Below are positions 1 through 7,041 of a DNA stretch of 7,382 bases, piece by piece. The DNA comes from Helicobacteraceae bacterium. GTDB taxonomy: Bacteria; Campylobacterota; Campylobacteria; Campylobacterales; SZUA-545. The notes beneath the pieces are model-generated. The model had not been told where the DNA came from. It saw nothing but the letters and a program-made list of their open reading frames with translations, and ran no database searches. The stretch covers positions 1-7,382 of the forward strand of contig JAITEA010000083.1 in NCBI GenBank assembly GCA_031282285.1. The letters are read 5' to 3'. Both the position numbers and the translations under genes were made by a program. Each line of letters starts with the position of its first letter. Position 1 is the stretch's first letter.

Positions 1-253
1 GCGTCCGGCATTTCCTGCATTAACCCGCCGCCTTGCGCCTTTGCGTTTTTGCGCTCACGAGCGTCTAGGGCAAATTGCGCGGCTAAACGCGAGCGGGAAT
101 TGAAAAACAAGCCCGTTTCTCGATACGATAAAAGCGTAACGATAGTCAAATTTGAGTTTATTCGCCTTTGCGCCAAATCCACCAGAAAAACAGGAGCGCA
201 AATATAAGCGAAAAAATACTATCGCCCGAAAAATCATAAACCATAGATTGCAT
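1..253 (-). pseudogene. Possible decayed minus-strand membrane-protein gene running off the left edge
   Basis: I do not recognise this gene. Read on the minus strand, two coding-like pieces lie in different frames. The first, from an ATG at 253 to a TAA at 158-160, gives 31 residues with one strong hydrophobic helix (SLIFALLFFWWIW) followed by RKGE. The second is open from about 218, with a possible GTG start at 180-182, to the window edge, and contains a hydrophilic, helix-prone stretch (LAAQFALDARERKNAKAQ). Neither piece has a Shine-Dalgarno sequence. They could be one membrane protein broken by a frameshift, or a small membrane protein overlapping the start of a second gene. A third minus frame is open from 426 to 55 and competes with both. 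The choice of strand and frame is uncertain. Confidence 0.28.
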
Positions 254-484
254 TGTAGCTGACGACGATCTAAAAGCCAAGATCGCCGCGCAAGCCGATA
301 TTTGCCGCGTAAGGCGTTCAGCGCCTCTTTGGTTAGCGGGTTACTATAAGCTGCGGGGCGGACTTCGCAATCCTGAACGCGAAACGCGAGCGGTAGCGGC
401 GGTTTTGGGCAAGCGCGGGCGCGATATTATCGCCAGCGCCGCAAGTTTTGGGGCAGGGCGGGGGAGAATTGAAACAAACAAGCC

Positions 485-490
485 TATAAT
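485..490 (+). promoter_or_regulatory. Candidate -10 box of the Rrf2-flhA operon
   Basis: A perfect TATAAT lies 87 bases before the ATG of the regulator in an AT-rich patch (485-504) that stands out from GC-rich surroundings. A TTGAAA at 469-474 is only 10 bases upstream, too close for a standard -35. Campylobacterota housekeeping promoters generally lack a conserved -35 box, so its absence is not decisive. No sigma-54 (GG-N10-GC) or clear sigma-28 element was noticed ahead of the operon. Confidence 0.4.
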
Positions 491-523
491 ACGATTATTT
501 AAGTCCAAAATACGGCGGCGCGG

Positions 524-547
524 CGCGTAAAGGCGAGGCGTTACGCG
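524..547. promoter_or_regulatory. Inverted repeat, candidate operator for the Rrf2 regulator
   Basis: CGCGTAA at 524-530 is repeated as its exact reverse complement TTACGCG at 541-547, with a 10-base spacer. It lies between the candidate -10 box and the start of the regulator. Rrf2 proteins bind as dimers to dyad sites of about this span and often repress their own operon, so autoregulation is a reasonable inference. Chance or a leader hairpin cannot be excluded. Confidence 0.35.
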
Positions 548-577
548 AATGATTAAACGCAAGGAAGCCAAAAACGA

Positions 578-988
578 ATGCTATTTACCAAAGCGAGCGA
601 ATACGCCTTGATGGCGATTATAGCTATCAGCAAGCAAGAGGGCGCGACCGACGCGGTAACGCTTTCTGGCGATCTTAAACTCTCTTATAGCTTTATGGCA
701 AAGGTTTTGCAGTCGCTCGCCAAAGCGGGCATTTTAACCTCTCGCAAGGGCGCGGGCGGCGGTTTCGTGCTGGCAAAAACGCCAAGCGAGATCACGATCG
801 AGGCGCTGCTGCGCGCCGTGGACGATCATTGCGCTATGGTTTTCACCTGCTCGGCGGCGCTGTGCAACTGTCCAAGCGGCGAGGCGAAAAGCTCGCTCTG
901 CCTTATCTGGCCGTTTCTCAACCGCCTTCAATCCAAGATCGACGATATGTTAGCCGCCACCACAATCGCCGATCTGATTAGCGACTGA
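578..988 (+). CDS. Rrf2 family transcriptional regulator (probable Fe-S or redox sensor)
   Basis: This is a 136-residue DNA-binding regulator of the Rrf2/IscR type, a normal length for the family. Residues 1-65 form the winged helix-turn-helix, beginning LFTKASEYAL and ending in the glycine-rich wing RKGAGGGFVLAK at 56-67. A dimerisation helix and a cysteine segment follow, with Cys at 85, 91, 96, 98 and 108; family members such as IscR, NsrR and RsrR hold an iron-sulfur cluster with three cysteines in this region. The spacing differs from the C-x5-C-x5-C of IscR, so the ligands cannot be assigned with certainty. AAGGAAG at 561-567 supports the ATG at 578, with a rather long spacing of 10 bases. 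Its stop overlaps the flhA start, so the two are co-transcribed. Campylobacter carries a similar regulator next to flhA. The signal and the target genes are not known from sequence. Confidence 0.9.
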   Translation: MLFTKASEYALMAIIAISKQEGATDAVTLSGDLKLSYSFMAKVLQSLAKAGILTSRKGAGGGFVLAKTPSEITIEALLRAVDDHCAMVFTCSAALCNCPSGEAKSSLCLIWPFLNRLQSKIDDMLAATTIADLISD

Positions 989-990
989 TG
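986..990 (+). promoter_or_regulatory. TGATG stop-start overlap coupling the Rrf2 gene to flhA
   Basis: The TGA of the regulator and the ATG of flhA share one base. No good Shine-Dalgarno sequence precedes the flhA ATG, so FlhA synthesis probably depends on ribosomes finishing the regulator, which would keep the two products in step. Confidence 0.7.
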
Positions 991-3222
991 GCGCGCGCTA
1001 CCTCGTTTGCCCTGCTAAGCCGCGTTATCCCGTTTATCAAGCCGCTGTTCGCGCTCAAAGACCTGACGATCGTCCTGTTCGTCGTCGGCATTATGGCGAT
1101 CATTATCGTGCCGCTGCCAAGCTGGGTTTTAGACCTGCTGCTGACGGTTTCGCTCTCTATCGCCACGCTGATTATCCTAATCTCGATCTTTATCGCCAAG
1201 CCGACCGATTTTTCCACCTATCCGACGCTGATTTTGCTGGTAACGCTCTTTAGGCTCGCGCTCAATATCGCCACGACGCGTATGATCCTAAGCGAGGGGC
1301 ATAACGGCGCGGAGGCGGTCAGCGAGATTATCGCCAGCTTCGGCGCCTTTGTCGTGGGCGGCAACTATGTGATCGGCGTTATCGTCTTTATCATATTAGT
1401 GCTTGTCAATTTTATGGTAGTAACCAACGGCTCGACCCGCGTCGCCGAAGTGGCGGCGCGTTTTAGCTTGGACGCGATGCCGGGCAAACAGATGGCGATC
1501 GACGCGGATCTCAACGCGGGGCTGATCGACGAGAAGGAAGCCAAAAATCGCCGTCAAGAGATCGTGGGCGAGGCTAACTTCTACGGCGCGATGGACGGCG
1601 CGAGCAAGTTTGTCAAAGGCGACGCGATCGCGGGCATTATCATTACGATCATCAATATCGTGGGCGGCATTTTGATAGGCTCGTTTCAAAACGATCTCTC
1701 TATCGCCCAGAGCGTGGAAACCTACACCTTGCTGACGATCGGCGACGGGCTTGTGGCGCAGATCCCAGCGCTGCTTGTCGCCACCGCCACGGGCATCATC
1801 ATCACCCGCGCCAGCAAAGACGAGGCGTCCAACTTCGCCAGCGGCGCGATCGCGCAGCTTGGGCGCGATTACAAAACGCTGATGATCGTGGGGCTTATCC
1901 TGCTGCTTTTCGCGGCTGTGCCGGGTCTGCCGACGCTCTCGCTCGGCTTTATCGGGCTTAGCTTTCTGCTCACATCGCTTTTGATCCGCGATTCGCAAGA
2001 CGGCGCGATCAGCGCTTGGCTCAAAGGCAAAGCGCCGTGGCTCGGCGATCTTTCAAGCGGCGGCGGCGGCGCGGCGGCGGCGCTTAAACCCTCGCGCAGA
2101 AAAGGCGACGCGAAAGAGAGCGCGCCCAAAGCCAAAGAGAAAACGCCCGAGGAGCGCGCCAAAGAGGAGGAGATCGCATTGGAGCGCGTTTTGAAGGTGG
2201 AGATATTGGAGCTGGATATGGGCTACCAGCTTATCAAGCTCGCCGACGACAAACAGGGCGGCGATCTAAGCGATCGCATTCGCGCTATGCGGCGCAAGGT
2301 GGCGGGCGAGTTTGGTTTTCTGATGCCGCAGGTGTATATCTGCGACAATCTTCAGTTGGAGCCAAACAGCTACGAGATTATGCTCAAGGGCGTATCGATC
2401 GGAAACGGGCAGGTCTATCCCGGGCAGTTTATGGCGATCAACAGCGGGCTTGCCATCGACGCGATCGACGGCGTAGCCGCCAAAGAACCCGCGTTCGGGC
2501 TAGAGGCGATCTGGATTCACGGCGACAAAAAGAACGACGCGATCGTCAAAGGCTACACGGTCGTCGATCCCTCTACCGTGATCACCACGCACCTTGCCGA
2601 GCTGGTCAAGAAATACGCCGAAGAGATGCTCACCCGCCAAGATACGCAAAAGCTGATCGACGCGCTCAAAAAGGAGTACCCAACCGTAGCGGAAGACGCG
2701 CTGAAGGCGGCGGGAAGCGTGGGCTTGATCCAGAGCGTGCTGAAAAACCTGCTGCACGAAAAGATTCCGATCAAAGATATGCTGACCATTATGGAGTGCA
2801 TAGCCGACTGCGCGGGCGCGACGAGAAATCCCGAAATCCTCACCGAACAGACGCGATCGAGGCTGGCGCGCACGATCACCAATATGTACAGAACCGAAGG
2901 CGGCGTTATGCGTATTCTCACGCTGGATTTTAACGCCGAACAGAAGATGCTCGATAAGCTCAAAGATCAAAACGGCGCGCGCAATCTGCTGCTTAGCGTC
3001 AATGAGATTAACGCGCTGGTGCAAGCCGCCAGAGCCAAGAAAGAGGAGGTGATCGCCAAAGGCGTTTCGCCCGCGATCTTGATCGTCGATCCGCTGCTGC
3101 GCCGATCGATCGCGCAGATATTCGAGCGGTTCAACCTCGACATCGTTACCCTAAGCCACGCTGAAATTGACTTGAGCGCTTCGTTTGAATCGCTGGGCGC
3201 TATATCGTTAAATGAAAATTGA
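988..3222 (+). CDS. flhA: Flagellar biosynthesis protein FlhA (export gate of flagellar type III secretion)
   Basis: FlhA forms the nonameric inner-membrane gate that delivers flagellar subunits to the export channel using the ion-motive force. At 744 residues it is slightly longer than the usual 690-735. The N-terminal half (about residues 20-340) carries the expected hydrophobic helices and the highly conserved FHIPEP region: RLALNIATTRMIL near 90, FMVVTNGSTRVAEVAARF near 142-160, MPGKQMAIDADLNAGLID near 163-180, and FYGAMDGASKFVKGDA near 198. A linker at about 357-396 starts with SGGGGAAAAL and becomes very rich in Lys and Glu. The cytoplasmic domain runs from about 397 (LERVLKVEILELDMGYQL) to the end, including VDPLLRRSIAQIFERF near 695-712. 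No frameshift or missing block is evident, which implies a motile cell. Downstream the usual Campylobacterota neighbours are absent. Confidence 0.97.
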   Translation: MARATSFALLSRVIPFIKPLFALKDLTIVLFVVGIMAIIIVPLPSWVLDLLLTVSLSIATLIILISIFIAKPTDFSTYPTLILLVTLFRLALNIATTRMILSEGHNGAEAVSEIIASFGAFVVGGNYVIGVIVFIILVLVNFMVVTNGSTRVAEVAARFSLDAMPGKQMAIDADLNAGLIDEKEAKNRRQEIVGEANFYGAMDGASKFVKGDAIAGIIITIINIVGGILIGSFQNDLSIAQSVETYTLLTIGDGLVAQIPALLVATATGIIITRASKDEASNFASGAIAQLGRDYKTLMIVGLILLLFAAVPGLPTLSLGFIGLSFLLTSLLIRDSQDGAISAWLKGKAPWLGDLSSGGGGAAAALKPSRRKGDAKESAPKAKEKTPEERAKEEEIALERVLKVEILELDMGYQLIKLADDKQGGDLSDRIRAMRRKVAGEFGFLMPQVYICDNLQLEPNSYEIMLKGVSIGNGQVYPGQFMAINSGLAIDAIDGVAAKEPAFGLEAIWIHGDKKNDAIVKGYTVVDPSTVITTHLAELVKKYAEEMLTRQDTQKLIDALKKEYPTVAEDALKAAGSVGLIQSVLKNLLHEKIPIKDMLTIMECIADCAGATRNPEILTEQTRSRLARTITNMYRTEGGVMRILTLDFNAEQKMLDKLKDQNGARNLLLSVNEINALVQAARAKKEEVIAKGVSPAILIVDPLLRRSIAQIFERFNLDIVTLSHAEIDLSASFESLGAISLNEN
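2057..2083 (+). repeat. GGC/GCG simple repeat in the FlhA linker
   Basis: A 27-base tract made only of G and C (GCGGCGG units with one phase change) encodes Gly358-361 and Ala362-365 at the junction between the membrane and cytoplasmic parts of FlhA. Its codon-sized unit means slippage would change linker length without breaking the frame. Confidence 0.75.
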
Positions 3223-3262
3223 GGTAAGCTATTACGAGAGCTTTTTGGCAAGACTAAAATAG
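3212..3262 (+). CDS. Tiny ORF overlapping the end of flhA (leader peptide or truncated gene)
   Basis: An ATG inside the last codons of flhA opens a 16-residue frame, MKIEVSYYESFLARLK, ending in TAG at 3260-3262. The overlap resembles a translationally coupled downstream gene, and the peptide reads like a natural N-terminus rather than random sequence. It may be all that remains of the gene that once followed flhA. I find no Shine-Dalgarno sequence and no family match, so expression is doubtful. Confidence 0.25.
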   Translation: MKIEVSYYESFLARLK

Positions 3263-3530
3263 ATCAATCGGAAGGAGGATCGAACAAAGGCGTCTCATCG
3301 CGCCTAAGGACAAAATAAGTCAAAAGCGTTTATCGACGCGCTTGGCGCCTTGGCTTGGCGATCGCTTTAGCGGCGCTCTCAGGCTGGGGCAGGGTTTTCG
3401 ACAAGCTGCCTCTCACAAGGGGGCAGTCGGCATTTGACGCCTCAGAGCCAAAAGTTTTGGGCGCGCCATTGCAAAAAGTCGTATTCGCCGCTATCGGCGA
3501 GTATCAATAAGCGTAGTAAAAGGACAAAGT
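3263..3530 (+). pseudogene. Probable gene remnant in the flhA-oadG gap
   Basis: This stretch has no intact gene. It contains a perfect AAGGAGG at 3272-3278, but no ATG, GTG or TTG follows at working distance. A frame open from 3319 to the TAA at 3508-3510 encodes 63 residues with a short hydrophobic segment (LGLAIALAALSGW) followed by a polar part; its only early start candidate is a TTG at 3355 without a binding site. Base composition and GCG-rich codons resemble the neighbouring genes. The simplest reading is a small membrane or secreted protein gene that lost its start, but an untranslated leader of oadG is also possible. No convincing promoter or terminator is visible. Confidence 0.35.
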
Positions 3531-3767
3531 GTGGAAAGCGGTACTTTGATTTTGGAGGCTGCAAAGATTATGCTTGTCGGAATGGCGACAGTCTTTGCTT
3601 TCTTGTGTTTTATGATCTTTTTTCTTAAAGCGCAAGGTTGGTTTTTGACGCGATTTTTCCCGCAGGCAAAAAGAGTCGAGGCGGCGCAAAACGCGAAGAT
3701 TTCGGACGCGACGCTGCAAAAGATCGCGCTGTCGGCGATCGACGAATATAAAAAGAAGCGCGGTTAA
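3531..3767 (+). CDS. oadG: Oxaloacetate decarboxylase gamma subunit (OadG-like small membrane protein)
   Basis: This 78-residue protein is the small subunit that anchors the carboxyltransferase subunit to the membrane pump in Na+-translocating decarboxylases. One transmembrane helix spans about residues 12-32 (KIMLVGMATVFAFLCFMIFF). A cytoplasmic tail follows, ending in LQKIALSAIDEYKKKRG, similar to the C-terminal ends of OadG proteins. Length fits the family at about 80. The start is GTG at 3531, chosen because AAAAGGA at 3517-3523 is correctly spaced and the helix then sits at the N-terminus as expected. The histidine-rich zinc-binding tail known from Klebsiella OadG is not present. The assignment rests on shape plus position directly ahead of oadA and oadB, since OadG sequences are poorly conserved. 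Confidence 0.85.
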   Translation: MESGTLILEAAKIMLVGMATVFAFLCFMIFFLKAQGWFLTRFFPQAKRVEAAQNAKISDATLQKIALSAIDEYKKKRG

Positions 3768-3776
3768 GGGGTTGTT

Positions 3777-5582
3777 ATGGCTAAAAATAAAATCATAGAA
3801 GTAATGGACACAAGCTATCGCGACGGCTTCCAATCGGTTTTCGGCGCAAGGGTCTTTATGAAGGACTTTATGCCCACTATTCAGTCGGCGATCGACGCGG
3901 GCATCAGGCATTTTGAGATGGGCGGCGGCGCGAGATTTCAGGCGCTTTTTTTCTACCTGAACGAAAACGCCTTCGATATGATGGACAAGTTCCGCCAGAT
4001 CGCGGGCAAAGACGCGATCTTGCAAACGCTCTCCCGCGGCGTGAACTATGTCGGTCTGGACACGGGATCGCGCGAGATTATCGATCTGCACGCTCGGCTG
4101 TTCAAAAAGCACGGCATTTCCACGATCCGCAACTTCGACGCGCTCAACGACGCGCGCAATCTGGAGTATTCGGCTAAGGCGATCAAAGACGCCGGACTTA
4201 GTCACGAGCTAACCGTTACCGTTATGGACCTGCCGCCCGGGTGCGTCGGCGCGCACGACGCGGCGTTCTACGAAAAGACGCTAAAAAGTTTCTTGGACGC
4301 GGGCATTCCCTACGATTCGGTCGCGTTCAAAGACGCTTCGGGGACGGCAAACCCGCGCAAGGTTTACGAAACGATCGCGTCGGCGCGCAAGCTGCTTGGC
4401 AAGGATACGCATATCCGCTACCACACGCACGAAACGGCGGGTATCGGTTTGGCGTGTTACCTCGCGGCGATCGAAGCCGGCGCCGACGGCGTCGATCTCG
4501 ACCGCGAACCGGTCAGCGGCGGCACGGCGCACACCGATATTCTGGTGATGGCGCACGCGCTTAGAGGTTCAAAGTTTACGCTGGGCAACCATCTGGAAGA
4601 AGAGCTTAATCTTGATAAGGTTTTGGAGAGCGAAGCGATCTTGAAAGAGGCGCTGCAAGATTACTTTATCCCGCCGGAAGCGACGCAGGTTTCGGCGATC
4701 ATTCAGTTTTCGCCGATGCCCGGCGGCGCGCTTACGGCAAACACGCAGATGATGCGCGACAACAACTGTCTGGACAAGTTCCCCGCCGTGATCGAGCAGA
4801 TGCGCGAGGTGGTGGAAAAGGGCGGTTTCGGCACTTCGGTTACGCCGGTGAGCCAGTTTTATTTTCAACAGGCGTTCAACAACGCGACTTTCGGCAAATG
4901 GAAAAAGATCGCCGACGGCTACGGCAGAATGGTTTTGGGCTACTTCGGCAAAACGCCCGTCGCGCCCGATCCCTCTATTGTCGCGCTTGCTTCCGAGCAG
5001 CTTAAACTGCCGGCTACTACCGAAAACGCGATCGATATCGCCGATCGCGACGAGAAAAAATCGAGCAAATGGGCGAAAGAACGGCTAACTTCCAACAATC
5101 TTGAGGTAAGCGACGAGAATGTGTTTATCGTTCTCTCGTGCGGCGACAAGGGGATCAAGTTCCTGCTCGGCGAAGCCAAAGGAAGCGTCCGTCTCAAATC
5201 CGACGCGGCGGCGAAACCGGCTATCGGCGCGGAGGAGTTTACGATCGTCGTCGAAGGGCAAACCTACTTCGTCAAGGTCGCCGAAGGCAGGATCGCGGAG
5301 TTAAGCGCGGCAAGCGGCGAGCAGATCGCGGTTGGCAACGCGAGCGTTCCGCCGCCTAGCGGCAAAACGCATATTATCGCCGCGCCGATGCCCGGCGTAG
5401 TGATAAGAATCTTGAAAAACGCGGGCGATCGGGTCAAAAACGGCGATATTTTGGTAGCTATGGAAGCTATGAAGATGGAAAACGAGATATTCGCCGATTC
5501 CGACGGCGTCGTCGTCTCTATCGACGCGCCCGTCGGGACGAAAGTGCAAACGGGACAACCGCTTGTAACGATTGCCGCTTAA
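3777..5582 (+). CDS. oadA: Oxaloacetate decarboxylase alpha subunit / pyruvate carboxylase subunit B (biotin carboxyltransferase)
   Basis: This cytoplasmic subunit moves the carboxyl group between oxaloacetate and biotin. The 601 residues match the family length. An HMGL-like TIM barrel (about 5-265) has the metal and catalytic set expected from pyruvate carboxylase: Asp16 in TSYRDGFQS, Lys185 in FKDASGT (the lysine carboxylated in homologues), and His216 and His218 in HTHETAG. The conserved carboxylase domain (about 290-480) includes VTPVSQ at 355-360 and LGYFGKTP. A biotinyl domain (about 530-601) carries the biotin site EAMKM with Lys566. Active-site surroundings (RDGFQS for [15 protein letters not shown] for LEMWGGATF) follow the Campylobacter PycB pattern. 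AAGGGG at 3766-3771 overlaps the oadG stop and serves the ATG at 3777. Placement between oadG and oadB argues for the sodium pump role. The protein could alternatively or additionally work with a PycA biotin carboxylase, which is not in the window. Confidence 0.93.
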   Translation: MAKNKIIEVMDTSYRDGFQSVFGARVFMKDFMPTIQSAIDAGIRHFEMGGGARFQALFFYLNENAFDMMDKFRQIAGKDAILQTLSRGVNYVGLDTGSREIIDLHARLFKKHGISTIRNFDALNDARNLEYSAKAIKDAGLSHELTVTVMDLPPGCVGAHDAAFYEKTLKSFLDAGIPYDSVAFKDASGTANPRKVYETIASARKLLGKDTHIRYHTHETAGIGLACYLAAIEAGADGVDLDREPVSGGTAHTDILVMAHALRGSKFTLGNHLEEELNLDKVLESEAILKEALQDYFIPPEATQVSAIIQFSPMPGGALTANTQMMRDNNCLDKFPAVIEQMREVVEKGGFGTSVTPVSQFYFQQAFNNATFGKWKKIADGYGRMVLGYFGKTPVAPDPSIVALASEQLKLPATTENAIDIADRDEKKSSKWAKERLTSNNLEVSDENVFIVLSCGDKGIKFLLGEAKGSVRLKSDAAAKPAIGAEEFTIVVEGQTYFVKVAEGRIAELSAASGEQIAVGNASVPPPSGKTHIIAAPMPGVVIRILKNAGDRVKNGDILVAMEAMKMENEIFADSDGVVVSIDAPVGTKVQTGQPLVTIAA

Positions 5583-5587
5583 GGATT

Positions 5588-6910
5588 ATGATGAGAAAGC
5601 TGTTTTTATCGGCGCTTCTAAGCGCGTTTGCCTTCGCGATCTCCGCGGGCGCCGCCGCGGTTGAAATCAACGCGACGACCGAAAAAGGCGGAGCGGATGT
5701 GTACGAGGCAAAACCGCTGGGCGATATGTTTTTGGGGTTAATAGACAGTACGGGCGTGAAAGCGCTGCTAACCCCAAAAGAGAATGTGAAAAACGAGTTT
5801 GGCAAAGATGTAAGCCCGTTCGCGCAGACTTGGGGGCGGTTGGTGATGTTTTTCATCTGTTTCCTGCTCTTTTATCTGGGCATAGCCAAACAATACGAGC
5901 CTTTGCTGCTGCTTCCGATTGCCTTCGGCGGTCTGCTGGCGAATATACCCATAGCGGATATGGCTGGACCTAACGGGTTTCTTGGCGTTTTGTACAATAT
6001 GGGCATATCCAGCGGGCTGTTTCCGTTGCTGATCTTTATGGGCGTGGGCGCGATGACCGATTTCGGACCGCTGCTTGCCAATCCAAAAACGGCTTTGCTT
6101 GGCGGCGCGGCGCAGTTTGGCATATTCGGCACGCTGGTGTTAGCCGTAGTGGTCGGGCAATATACCGATCTGTTCACCTTCGATCTGAAACAGGCGGCGG
6201 CGATTAGCATTATCGGCGGCGCGGACGGACCAACATCAATATTCGTCGCTTCGCGCTTAGCGCCGGAACTTTTGGGCGCGATCGCGGTGGCGGCGTATTC
6301 GTATATGGCTTTGGTGCCGCTGATTCAGCCGCCGATTATGCGCGCTTTGACGACGAAAAAAGAGCGCGAGATCAAAATGATGCAGTTGCGCGAAGTCAGC
6401 AAAGTGGAAAAAATACTGTTTCCAATCTCGCTGGTCGTTCTGTGCGCGCTGTTCCTGCCCGACGCGGCGCCGCTGATGGGCGCGCTCTGCTTTGGCAATC
6501 TGGCGCGAGAGTGCGGCGTGATCGAGCGCATAAACGATACGCTCCAAAACTCGCTGATCAATATCGTTACGATCTTTTTGGGGCTTTCGGTCGGCTCTAA
6601 GCTGGCGGCGGATAAGTTTTTGATCCCCGAGACGCTTGCGATCGTCGTTTTGGGTTTGCTTGCCTTTTCGTTTGGTACCGCCGCGGGCGTGGTTATGGCG
6701 AAAATTATGAACAAGCTCAGCAAAGACCCGATCAATCCGCTGATCGGCAGCGCGGGCGTTTCAGCCGTGCCAATGGCGGCTAGAGTCTCGCAAAAAGAGG
6801 CGCAGAAGGCAAACCCGCACAACTTCCTGCTGATGCACGCGATGGGACCAAATGTCTCCGGCGTGATCGGTTCGGCTGTGGCGGCGGGCGTGCTGCTCTC
6901 GCTCTTTTAA
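5588..6910 (+). CDS. oadB: Oxaloacetate decarboxylase beta subunit (Na+-translocating carboxybiotin decarboxylase)
   Basis: This integral membrane subunit decarboxylates carboxybiotin and couples the reaction to Na+ export. The 440-residue product has a hydrophobic N-terminus (about 4-22) and multiple membrane segments. Diagnostic motifs are [26 protein letters not shown] and [18 protein letters not shown], followed by [18 protein letters not shown]. Residues reported as important in Klebsiella OadB (Asp203, Tyr229, Asn373, Gly377, Ser382) correspond to Asp213, Tyr239, Asn383, Gly387 and Ser392 with identical spacing, so the pump looks functional. The start is uncertain by one codon: AAGGA at 5581-5585 overlaps the oadA stop and is only 2 bases from the ATG at 5588 but 5 from the ATG at 5591, which is therefore the likelier start. 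Numbering here uses 5588. Only 5 bases separate it from oadA, so it is the third gene of the operon. Confidence 0.96.
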   Translation: MMRKLFLSALLSAFAFAISAGAAAVEINATTEKGGADVYEAKPLGDMFLGLIDSTGVKALLTPKENVKNEFGKDVSPFAQTWGRLVMFFICFLLFYLGIAKQYEPLLLLPIAFGGLLANIPIADMAGPNGFLGVLYNMGISSGLFPLLIFMGVGAMTDFGPLLANPKTALLGGAAQFGIFGTLVLAVVVGQYTDLFTFDLKQAAAISIIGGADGPTSIFVASRLAPELLGAIAVAAYSYMALVPLIQPPIMRALTTKKEREIKMMQLREVSKVEKILFPISLVVLCALFLPDAAPLMGALCFGNLARECGVIERINDTLQNSLINIVTIFLGLSVGSKLAADKFLIPETLAIVVLGLLAFSFGTAAGVVMAKIMNKLSKDPINPLIGSAGVSAVPMAARVSQKEAQKANPHNFLLMHAMGPNVSGVIGSAVAAGVLLSLF

Positions 6911-6922
6911 CCTCGTAGTCTC

Positions 6923-6953
6923 AGGCGGCGCGCTACGCTTCGCGCCGCCTTTG
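6923..6953 (+). terminator. Hairpin terminator after oadB
   Basis: AGGCGGCGCG at 6923-6932 pairs perfectly with CGCGCCGCCT at 6941-6950 around an 8-base loop, 12 bases after the oadB stop. The T tract is short (TTT at 6950-6952), so termination may be incomplete. The stem also faces the converging minus-strand genes but has no T tract on that side. Confidence 0.7.
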
Positions 6954-7041
6954 ACGCTATAAGCAGAGTATGCTAAGCCCAGCGCAATCGGATAGATATG
7001 TCGATCTGATTTCGCCCGTATTTATCCCCGATCCAAGCGGA
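6954..7041. other. Convergent intergenic stretch between the oad terminator and the lipoprotein remnant
   Basis: I see no gene here that I can support. A short plus-strand frame (ATG at 6970, 34 codons) lacks a ribosome binding site, and the minus strand carries what may be the decayed tail of the lipoprotein gene. A small inverted repeat, GATCC-AAGC-GGATC, lies at 7030-7043. Confidence 0.5.

Larger units (their letters stand above)
254..577. other. Non-genic leader upstream of the Rrf2 regulator, with coding-like remnants
   Basis: No intact gene is visible here. A plus-strand frame is open from 240 to the TAA at 528-530, 96 codons rich in Ala and Arg, but it has no ATG, GTG or TTG near its beginning and no ribosome binding site. 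The minus strand has an open frame from 426 downward with a plausible stretch (YSNPLTKEALNALRGKYR), also without a start. The last 100 bases before the regulator carry a candidate promoter and an inverted repeat, listed separately. The segment may mix an old gene fragment with the regulatory region of the flhA operon. Confidence 0.4.

Noticed and set aside
55..237. 60-codon minus-strand frame with an ATG
   Set aside because: It overlaps two more protein-like frames, has no binding site, and its residue mix (many Arg, Phe and Cys) looks like a shadow.
469..474. TTGAAA as a -35 box
   Set aside because: Only 10 bases separate it from TATAAT, too short for a sigma-70 promoter.
1396..1998. 200-codon minus-strand frame inside flhA
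   Set aside because: It is antisense to the most conserved part of FlhA and is explained by the GC-rich codon pattern of that gene.
3403..3425. CTGCC...GGCAG hairpin in the flhA-oadG gap as a terminator
   Set aside because: The stem is only about 5 bp with a long loop and no T tract follows.
3434..3628. 64-codon plus-strand frame overlapping the start of oadG
   Set aside because: It overlaps most of the oadG membrane helix in another frame, has no binding site, and its protein is Lys/Cys-rich without resemblance to any family.
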